Virus record (IMG/VR): IMGVR_UViG_3300010883_015241
Span: 1 to 52,220 of that record
Length of the DNA: 52,220 nucleotides
Strand: one strand, 5' to 3'
Origin: a virus
Below the pieces are notes generated by a model that worked only from the letters and a program-made list of their open reading frames with translations, was not told the DNA's origin and searched no databases. Positions within the stretch are counted from its first letter, which is position 1; each line of letters starts with the position of its first letter. The translations under genes were made by a program, and so were the position numbers. Positions 44,154 through 51,185 of this stretch are shown here, one piece after another.

Positions 44154-45112
44154 TAAAAAGGAAGTTTAACGCTGAAGTATCTTTTGATAAGGTAAGATTA
44201 CATTCTTCGGAAAAGGTATCTTCTTGGGGCTCTCTATTTGAGAGATTTAAACAAAGTATTAGAGAAGAAGATATTCGATACTACCCAAATGTTAAATCTA
44301 GTCGAGCATATTCCCTACTACAGGATTATTATAAACATGAAGAACTACTTATAGGCTTTGGTAGCGATAGGTGTTTAAAATATTTCTTTGAAATAAACCA
44401 AGACTATTCTAAAGTAATCACTACTAATCCAAACTTTCCAATGTATAACATATACTCAGATATGTTCAATATGGAACAAGAAGTGGTTGAATATGATAAT
44501 TTAATTTTCCCAATAGAAGCATTACTAGATAAAATAACTCTTGACAGTATAGTAGTTATTTCAAATCCATCTTCTCCAATAGGAGACTTAATTAATACAG
44601 TTGACATATTAAGAATATTAGACAAAGGAGTGCCTGTATTGATTGATGAAGCTTATATTGAATTCTCTTCAGCAGTATCGTCTATACCTTTAATAAAGAC
44701 AAATACAAATTTATTTGTTACCCGGACATTTTCAAAAGCACTAGGAAGCGCAGGAATAAGATTCGGTACTATACTTAGTCAAAGAGAAAACATACAAAAA
44801 CTGTCTCAATATAGGGATATGTACGAAACATCAGGTATAACCCTAAAATGGGTGGAAGTACTATTGTCCAATGATTACTACATAGAAAGTTATATTAAGA
44901 AAATAAAAGAAACAAAGCTGCTCTTAGAAGATAACCTAAGAGAAAACAACATCGAGTTTATAACATCAGAAAGCAACTGGATTCACATCAGAGGACAGTT
45001 TAATATACCGAATACTTTAGAAATTAAATCGAATTGTACAGTACCCGGTAGAGGAAGTGATTGGATAAGACTGTGTATAGCAGAAGATATTAACAAATAC
45101 GACTGGATATAA
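44150..45112 (+). CDS. PLP-dependent aminotransferase (HisC/CobD-like)
   Basis: 320 residues, class I/II fold. ISNPSSPIG (N139 in the usual NPxxPxG), LIDEAYIEF (D166, Y169) and TRTFSKALGSAGIRFG (PLP lysine K196, R204) match HisC-type aminotransferases and threonine-phosphate decarboxylases. It could make an amino sugar precursor or another amine for the glycan. The C-terminal PGRGSDWIRLCIA segment, which binds the substrate carboxylate in relatives, is present. It ends at the next gene's start (TAATG). Confidence 0.88.
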   Translation: MIKRKFNAEVSFDKVRLHSSEKVSSWGSLFERFKQSIREEDIRYYPNVKSSRAYSLLQDYYKHEELLIGFGSDRCLKYFFEINQDYSKVITTNPNFPMYNIYSDMFNMEQEVVEYDNLIFPIEALLDKITLDSIVVISNPSSPIGDLINTVDILRILDKGVPVLIDEAYIEFSSAVSSIPLIKTNTNLFVTRTFSKALGSAGIRFGTILSQRENIQKLSQYRDMYETSGITLKWVEVLLSNDYYIESYIKKIKETKLLLEDNLRENNIEFITSESNWIHIRGQFNIPNTLEIKSNCTVPGRGSDWIRLCIAEDINKYDWI

Positions 45113-46464
45113 TGCAAAGAGAATTCAAACAAGGCTCAGAAAAATTAGTACAAGGTGTATTAGATGAAGTTGATGTATATCACTTTACTAACTACCCCTG
45201 GCAAGCATCCTTACAGGATATAAAGTACTACTCATTTGAAAAACTTAGAAGAAGTTTTTTAGTAGGGAAGTATGGTTTACTTGCCGACCTACCTACATAC
45301 CGAACACCTCTTGGGAGAGTATTTGAATATACCCTATACGGAGACTATCTTCAAAGCCTTAGGCAAAAACTTAATATAATAAACGAAATGGCTGCCTGCG
45401 ATTTTAAAAGCAACCTACCGGTACATATAAGTGTATCTCCTAAAGGAGAAAAAAAAGAGATAGATTTGTATAATCTAAATAGCCATGAAAACTTTTCGTT
45501 TATTGTACACCCCGGGCAAACCAGATGTCAAGCAAGTGTATTTACTAAAACACCTTTAAGAAACGTTCTTTTTTATGTTAACAAAAAGCATAGAGAACAG
45601 TGTCAATTTACATTAATTGAAGGCTGCAGTAAAATAGAAACCCCTAATGAACTCCTCAGTATCTTTAATCCTAGTGAAAAAACAGATAATAAATTATTTT
45701 ATGATTTTTACATACCAGGACAAGTAACTGGTGTAAAGAGAAAGGAACATCTAGGCATTCCTATACTAAAGTTAAATCAGATTAAGGATGAAAATAGTAA
45801 CAAATCGTATCACTGTTCTAAGTTTTATCTTGAAACTAGTTTTACGTCGATGAGAAACTTTTCAGAGATTTTTTGGAAAATGCCATTTAATATATACTCT
45901 ACTAATTTAAATGAAACAGAGTCCATCCAAAATGAAAATAGAAATAAGTTACTTCAAGACGGTAGTATATGTTTAGATGAATTTCAATATGACGAAAATA
46001 AACCTCATGAAAATGGCGAAAGCTTAATAGCAGGTTTAACTAAACCTAATAACCCAATATTTAACGTACCGGAAGATGAACTAAACGACTTTAAAGGCTT
46101 AGCAGAGTTTATGGAGACTTATAACAAAAAAAGAAGTACCGATTGGGGAGCATATGAAGAAAAACAACCTCTCCAGAACCTACATACCTTCATGAAACCG
46201 GTGTATATACCTATTGAAGAAAAAACTACTTCTAAGAAGATTGTAAAGTTAAATGAATACAAAGGTTTTTGTATCTATATTGATTCTAATAATATAAAAA
46301 CATTCAAAAGAGATTTATATGAATTATTATTTTATATAAACAGTGATGTAGCCATGTCTTATAATAAAAATAAGACTGTAGTTATATTTAATTGCGAACA
46401 CGAATTTTGGAAAACAGGCAAGAACTATAGTAGTTGGAATATAGAAGACACATTTTATAACTAG
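45112..46464 (+). CDS. Unknown protein with HPGQTR motif, possible ParB/sulfiredoxin-like element
   Basis: 450 residues, unrecognised. After LPVHISVSP (102-110) comes FSFIVHPGQTRCQASVF with HPGQTR at 133-138, then a helix and a strand NVLFYVNK. This resembles the strand, H-x-R-type turn, helix and strand seen in the RGTHR proteins and ParB-like folds. The remaining residues (150-450) have no visible motif. It lies between an aminotransferase and a hydroxyacid dehydrogenase gene, so a metabolic role is possible. Weak inference. Confidence 0.65.
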   Translation: MQREFKQGSEKLVQGVLDEVDVYHFTNYPWQASLQDIKYYSFEKLRRSFLVGKYGLLADLPTYRTPLGRVFEYTLYGDYLQSLRQKLNIINEMAACDFKSNLPVHISVSPKGEKKEIDLYNLNSHENFSFIVHPGQTRCQASVFTKTPLRNVLFYVNKKHREQCQFTLIEGCSKIETPNELLSIFNPSEKTDNKLFYDFYIPGQVTGVKRKEHLGIPILKLNQIKDENSNKSYHCSKFYLETSFTSMRNFSEIFWKMPFNIYSTNLNETESIQNENRNKLLQDGSICLDEFQYDENKPHENGESLIAGLTKPNNPIFNVPEDELNDFKGLAEFMETYNKKRSTDWGAYEEKQPLQNLHTFMKPVYIPIEEKTTSKKIVKLNEYKGFCIYIDSNNIKTFKRDLYELLFYINSDVAMSYNKNKTVVIFNCEHEFWKTGKNYSSWNIEDTFYN

Positions 46465-46465
46465 T

Positions 46466-47302
46466 ATGAAAACAATAGGATTTTTAACACCGTATAGACA
46501 TCTACCAGAATTTAATAAGATAGTTTCTGAAAGATTTAAGTGCTTAGATCTATCAGACCTCATAGAAAAAGAACAACAACATTTATTTAAGGAATGTGAT
46601 TACCTATTCGTAGCTCCTAACTACATAGGGTATACAATAACAGATAAACTCCTGGTGGGTACCAACATAAATAAAATCATCACCCCTTCTACAGGATTAA
46701 ATCATATACAGGTAACAAAAGCAGATATTGTACATATAAAAAACGATCCTGTGCTTACTACTATATGGTCAACAGCAGAACATAATCTATACTTAATGTT
46801 AAAACTACCTAGACAGACTGAAAATATTGTAGAAATGAACTCTAAAAATTTAGGTATACTAGGTTACGGAAGATTAGGTAGTATGGTTAAAAAGTTAGGA
46901 AGACCTCTTTTTAACAAAGTATACACCATGGATAAAGACCATAACAAACCAGAGTTCTTTAAGAATGTAGACTTTCTAAGCATCAACATCGACCTTAACG
47001 AAGATAATAGAAGATTAATTGGCAGAAAATTCATCAAGAAGTTTGCCAAAAAACTATTTATAGTAAACACTAGTAGAGGTGAAGTTGTAGATGAAAAAGA
47101 AATTTTAGAGTTATTAGACAAGAAGCAGATTTTAGGATATGCAACAGATGTTGTACAGGATGAACATACCGAAGGTGAATCAGTCCTTAAAAACTCACAA
47201 TTAGACAACTTAACAGTAACTCCTCATGTCGGTGGAACAGCAATCGAATCACAAGAAAAGGCGTATAAAAGAGTAATAGAAAAATTAGAAGATGGAAAAT
47301 AA
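46466..47302 (+). CDS. D-2-hydroxyacid dehydrogenase, short
   Basis: 278 residues, about 40 shorter than usual, mainly at the N-terminal catalytic domain. GYGRLG (133-138) is the NAD-binding loop; NTSRGEVVD holds catalytic R204; TPHVGG holds the catalytic His (H254); the acidic ligand is probably in DVVQDEHTEGE. Reversible reduction of 2-keto acids such as 3-phosphohydroxypyruvate. In combination with the aminotransferase it could make a serine-like or amino sugar precursor, or an acid used in the glycan. It overlaps the next gene by 11 bases. Confidence 0.88.
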   Translation: MKTIGFLTPYRHLPEFNKIVSERFKCLDLSDLIEKEQQHLFKECDYLFVAPNYIGYTITDKLLVGTNINKIITPSTGLNHIQVTKADIVHIKNDPVLTTIWSTAEHNLYLMLKLPRQTENIVEMNSKNLGILGYGRLGSMVKKLGRPLFNKVYTMDKDHNKPEFFKNVDFLSINIDLNEDNRRLIGRKFIKKFAKKLFIVNTSRGEVVDEKEILELLDKKQILGYATDVVQDEHTEGESVLKNSQLDNLTVTPHVGGTAIESQEKAYKRVIEKLEDGK

Positions 47303-48119
47303 ATATGACTGTGTAGTAGCAATCGGATGTAGTTATGTTGTAGGAGCAAATATAACCGATCCTCCAACGCCTACATTAGCAGCAGAAAAAAAGTATAGAG
47401 CATCATCATTAGTAGCTAAACACCTAAACGTACCTGAATATAATATAGCCAGACCTGGTGGTTCAAATGAAAGTATAATAAGAAAAACTTACGAATGGAT
47501 AGAAAATAATCCAAATAAAAAACCATTAATTCTATTAGGACTAAGCGGATTAACAAGAATGGAAATATGGAGTGAACATGATCAAATGTTTTACGACTTA
47601 CATCCATTTGATTTCAGAGGTAAAACCCCAGGAACAAGTGATATAGCTAAAAAAAGAGCTAAAAAACTATTAGGAGATGAAAACTTAGGTAATGAAATAT
47701 ATACCTATGCTAGAACTTATACAGAAAATTTTTTTAATGCTGATATTGAAGTTAAAAAACTACAGAGAACTGTTATGTTCTTAGATACCTATATTAAATC
47801 AAAAAATTTAAATTACTTAATATGGAATTCTATAGAAGATAATTTGGGTGATATTAAAAAGAACTTATCTTTTTTATCATTTAATGTTAAAGAAAAAGTA
47901 GATGAGGTAGAAAGCGAACGATATTTTAGAGAATATAGTAATAAACCTGAGGATTGCTGGTATCAATACCTAAGACAAGAGCATTCAAAAATATACCAAG
48001 ACTATAATGATTCTTCTAAAAGAAGTAATAAACCTCCTTATGGAGAATATTTTTGCGGAAGTCATCCATCACCTAATGCTAATAAACACCTATTTGAACT
48101 AATAAAACAGAGACTATGA
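47292..48119 (+). CDS. SGNH hydrolase-like protein 4
   Basis: 275 residues. Block I VAIGCSYVVGANI (Ser of GCS), ARPGGSNESIIRK (Asn of GSNES), LLGLSGLTRMEIW as the shared strand, and CGSHPSPNANKHLFEL with the C-terminal His. All four catalytic positions of the subgroup are present. Likely esterase or acyltransferase acting on the glycan. It overlaps the next gene by four bases. Confidence 0.78.
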   Translation: MENKYDCVVAIGCSYVVGANITDPPTPTLAAEKKYRASSLVAKHLNVPEYNIARPGGSNESIIRKTYEWIENNPNKKPLILLGLSGLTRMEIWSEHDQMFYDLHPFDFRGKTPGTSDIAKKRAKKLLGDENLGNEIYTYARTYTENFFNADIEVKKLQRTVMFLDTYIKSKNLNYLIWNSIEDNLGDIKKNLSFLSFNVKEKVDEVESERYFREYSNKPEDCWYQYLRQEHSKIYQDYNDSSKRSNKPPYGEYFCGSHPSPNANKHLFELIKQRL

Positions 48120-48688
48120 TCACACCAGGACAATTAAGAGAGTACCTAAAAGCAAGCCCAAACTTTAGATGGTACAAAGCACTGATATCATCAGACGGTA
48201 AATACTTTGCTGCATTTAAACACATATATGATAATAAACCCAAACTTACGTTAGAATACGGAGGAGGAAGGAGTACTCATACATTGCAGTTGTTTATTAA
48301 TGAATTAAATTACGGCGGTAGAATAGTGGGTTTTGAAGAAACACAGGAGTTTTATGATCATCACGTAAAAATAGGCGCAAATGAATTTAACAACATAGTT
48401 AAAGTAGAAGGTAAAGTAGAAGGAAAGTTTTTTACATATGTACATGATATGGAACCATATAGAGATGTAGATTTTATTATATTAGATGGACCTGATTTTA
48501 GAACTTACGGAGACGCAGTCGGCGTTACTTCTAACCTAAAGGGTTTTGTCGACCTATTAGGAAAAGAAATACCGTATTTTATAGACGGAAGACAGGGCGA
48601 TGTAAAATACTACGGAACAACCTTAGGGTATAAAGTAGAGGTAGTAGATGTAAAAGGAAAGGATAATGAAACATACACACTAAAATAA
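48116..48688 (+). CDS. Methyltransferase-like Rossmann protein
   Basis: 190 residues. LEYGGGRSTHTLQLF near residues 47-61 looks like the glycine-rich AdoMet loop with a following helix; DFIILDGPDFRTYG near 119-132 fits motif IV. The protein is short for a sugar methyltransferase and lacks obvious acceptor motifs, so it could bind a different nucleotide. Second methyltransferase-like gene of the cluster. Confidence 0.6.
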   Translation: MITPGQLREYLKASPNFRWYKALISSDGKYFAAFKHIYDNKPKLTLEYGGGRSTHTLQLFINELNYGGRIVGFEETQEFYDHHVKIGANEFNNIVKVEGKVEGKFFTYVHDMEPYRDVDFIILDGPDFRTYGDAVGVTSNLKGFVDLLGKEIPYFIDGRQGDVKYYGTTLGYKVEVVDVKGKDNETYTLK

Positions 48689-48693
48689 AGTCA

Positions 48694-49527
48694 ATGAAAA
48701 TCATATCGGAATTATGTCAAAATCACAATGGAGACAGGTCTATTCTTGAATCTATGATAGAACAAGCTGCACCTGATAGCGATATACTAAAAATACAGTC
48801 TATAAAGGCAGAGACGTTTACTAATAGGGAGGAGTACGAATCGTTTAGACCTTATAAAGAGGAGTACGAAAGACTGAAGAGTATAGAACTAAGTTTTGAA
48901 GATGAAAAGTTTTTTATAGAGAAATGCAAAGAGTATGGAGTTGAAACTATGACAACCGTATTCAGTACTTCTCATGCAGAATACTTTAATTCATTAGGGT
49001 ATGATCATTTAAAACTATCAGGATATTCAATACCGGAATTTGACTACGGTAATAAGTTAGTTGATTTTAATTTTAAGAAATTTTACTTTTCTACTTCTAG
49101 TTTAACTTATGAAGAAATAAGTAAAACAGTTAATAACCTTAAAAACCTAAATATTAATTTCTGCATGATGCACTGTATATGTGTATATCCAACAATCTTA
49201 GAAAGAGCTATTTTACAGAATATAAACTTCTATCAAAACCATTTTGCATTAGATTCTATAGGGTATAGCGATCATTCAAATCCACATGAAGATAACCTAC
49301 TGACAACTAAACTTGCAATATTTGAAGGTATAGATGTATTAGAAAGACACTTCACTATACTAGAAGTAGACAAAACCAGAGACGGAAAAGTATCACTAAC
49401 CCCAACTTTACTAAAAGAAGTAAGAAGATTTAGTAAATTAACAGAGTTACAGCAATATAAAGAGTTAAACCAATTTGACGAACAACAAGAATTTAACCAT
49501 AAGTATTACAGAGGACGATTTAAATGA
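48694..49527 (+). CDS. NeuB-family nonulosonate synthase-like, without SAF domain
   Basis: 277 residues; NeuB-type enzymes have about 345. Marks: ISELCQNHNGD (4-14), ILKIQSIKAETF (31-42), FSTSHAEYF, HCICVYPT (160-167), SIGYSDHSNPHED and LERHFT (216-221). These are the TIM-barrel residues that bind phosphoenolpyruvate, metal and the sugar. The C-terminal antifreeze-like (SAF) domain, which in NeuB closes over the partner's active site, is absent. If active it would condense PEP with an amino sugar to a sialic- or legionaminic-type acid, to be activated by the CMP-transferase at 38386. Confidence 0.85.
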   Translation: MKIISELCQNHNGDRSILESMIEQAAPDSDILKIQSIKAETFTNREEYESFRPYKEEYERLKSIELSFEDEKFFIEKCKEYGVETMTTVFSTSHAEYFNSLGYDHLKLSGYSIPEFDYGNKLVDFNFKKFYFSTSSLTYEEISKTVNNLKNLNINFCMMHCICVYPTILERAILQNINFYQNHFALDSIGYSDHSNPHEDNLLTTKLAIFEGIDVLERHFTILEVDKTRDGKVSLTPTLLKEVRRFSKLTELQQYKELNQFDEQQEFNHKYYRGRFK

Positions 49528-50381
49528 AAATAAGCTTTATATTAGTGTATTCAAGCACAAAGAACATGCGCATCTTCGACCCAGTATGCTGGAAAAAAGA
49601 AGACGCTACCTTTGATGCCGATATTATAGAAGGCACTAAACGTACTTTACGTCAAATAGAAAAAATTAATGTAGATAAGGAAATAATACTCCTAGACAAT
49701 ACAGGAGACTTTCCAAAAGACTTTAAATTAGATTCTCTACAAGTGGTTCCTTCTTTTGGAGCATGGTCAGATGAAAAAAGATTAGAAAATATAGGTCTAT
49801 TCTCTAATATTAAAGACAAGATACCTACTAAAATAAAAGACCAAGATCAAAATACAATAACAGCCGTAGCATATAACCATGGAATTAGTATAGCTAAGGG
49901 TGATTACTTTATCATCCAACATAACGATATATGCTACCTCGATAAGTATTACAAAACAGAAAAATTAATAGAAGATGTAGTTAATACCTTAGAGAAAGAG
50001 GATTACGAATACATAACGATAGACAAAAAACCTGTTAAGAACGGAATATACAAAGAAGTCGGGTACTTTGCAGATTGCTACTGGTTTTTGTGTAGAAAAG
50101 ATTTTTATACTAAACATAATATATGGATAGATTGGAAATTCGGGGATAATAACCACCTTGCCACTATAACCTGTTACCAAAAAAAGCTAAAATACCTTCA
50201 TCTACCAGGCTTTTATGAAAACTACGAACAATCGAGAAACCTATTTACACACACTATAGGGGAGAAAGGGAAATTTAATATACATTTATTTAACGACAAA
50301 CCTTTCTTAGTACATGCTAAAGGAGGAACAGGATTAAAATTAATAAACAAAGTTAAGAAATTTTATGATACTACTAACTAA
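49524..50381 (+). CDS. Glycosyltransferase-like protein (GT2-type)
   Basis: 285 residues. EIILLDNTGDF (52-62), YNHGISIAKGDYFIIQHNDICYLDKYY (112-137) fit the GT2 pattern in which an Asn-His or DxD-like turn sits at the end of the fourth strand; here HND replaces the usual acidic triplet. FLVHAKGGTGLK ends the protein like the C-terminal substrate segment. Predicted to add a sugar. It overlaps the SGNH gene by 17 bases. Confidence 0.7.
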   Translation: MKISFILVYSSTKNMRIFDPVCWKKEDATFDADIIEGTKRTLRQIEKINVDKEIILLDNTGDFPKDFKLDSLQVVPSFGAWSDEKRLENIGLFSNIKDKIPTKIKDQDQNTITAVAYNHGISIAKGDYFIIQHNDICYLDKYYKTEKLIEDVVNTLEKEDYEYITIDKKPVKNGIYKEVGYFADCYWFLCRKDFYTKHNIWIDWKFGDNNHLATITCYQKKLKYLHLPGFYENYEQSRNLFTHTIGEKGKFNIHLFNDKPFLVHAKGGTGLKLINKVKKFYDTTN

Positions 50382-51162
50382 CGGAGACAGTTGGACTCAA
50401 GGTGATTCTCCATCACAAACATTAAACTGGAAAGCTTCAAAAACCGAAGACTGGTATGATGTAGTACCCATGTTTGGAGATCCAAATAGTGGTAATAGCA
50501 ACGAAAGAAACAACCTAGACAGAGAGTCCACCAGAATAGATTACAAATTCTACGAAAGCGATATATGGCCTAAGGTATTAGGTAGAAACTTAGGAGTAGA
50601 AACATGGAACGCCGGCAAATCAGGTTCAAGTAACACTTCTATAGTAGTTAGAACAATATATGCAACAAATTGGTTAAGAGCACAAGGCAAATCGGAAATA
50701 TTTGCTATAATCGGATGGACTTCAATGTTTAGACAGCTTGTCATTAAAGAATCCTCCAAAAAAGATAAACTCGGAAACTACATAGTACAGAGAGACGGTG
50801 TTAGACCGCACCAACTCTGTACAATACCTAAAAATGATAGAGTCTTTGTAGAGACCTTCGTAATGGATATATTAGCATTACAAAATCATTTTGAAGTTAA
50901 TAATATAAAGTACTTAATGTTCAATGCTTTTGATTATGCAGATGTAGAAGATAACTTAGTACATAAGAGTATTAATTTAGATAGATGGTATAATAATTCA
51001 TTAAATGAAGGACATATGAAGGAGTATATACTTTCAAAGAATAATTTAAAACAATGGAATGATAAAACATACTTCACAGGATCCCACCCAAATGATGTAG
51101 CACATATACAATGGGCAGATCATTTAACTGAGTATATTAAAGAGAATAAGTTGCTTACCTAA
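50365..51162 (+). CDS. SGNH hydrolase-like protein 5
   Basis: 265 residues. NGDSWTQGD (6-14) is the classic GDS block (S9); NAGKSGSSNTSIV has the Asn, AIIGWTSMFRQLV is the shared strand, and TGSHPNDVAHIQW provides the C-terminal His. This is the copy closest to the typical SGNH pattern. It ends 23 bases before the last gene, the largest gap in the cluster. Confidence 0.8.
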   Translation: MILLTNGDSWTQGDSPSQTLNWKASKTEDWYDVVPMFGDPNSGNSNERNNLDRESTRIDYKFYESDIWPKVLGRNLGVETWNAGKSGSSNTSIVVRTIYATNWLRAQGKSEIFAIIGWTSMFRQLVIKESSKKDKLGNYIVQRDGVRPHQLCTIPKNDRVFVETFVMDILALQNHFEVNNIKYLMFNAFDYADVEDNLVHKSINLDRWYNNSLNEGHMKEYILSKNNLKQWNDKTYFTGSHPNDVAHIQWADHLTEYIKENKLLT

Positions 51163-51185
51163 TAAATAATACGTATATTATACAT

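Noticed and set aside
51163-51185. Promoter with short palindrome GTATATTATAC before the final gene
   Set aside because: The 23-base gap is AT-rich and the palindrome short; no TATTTATA element; not enough to call a promoter.
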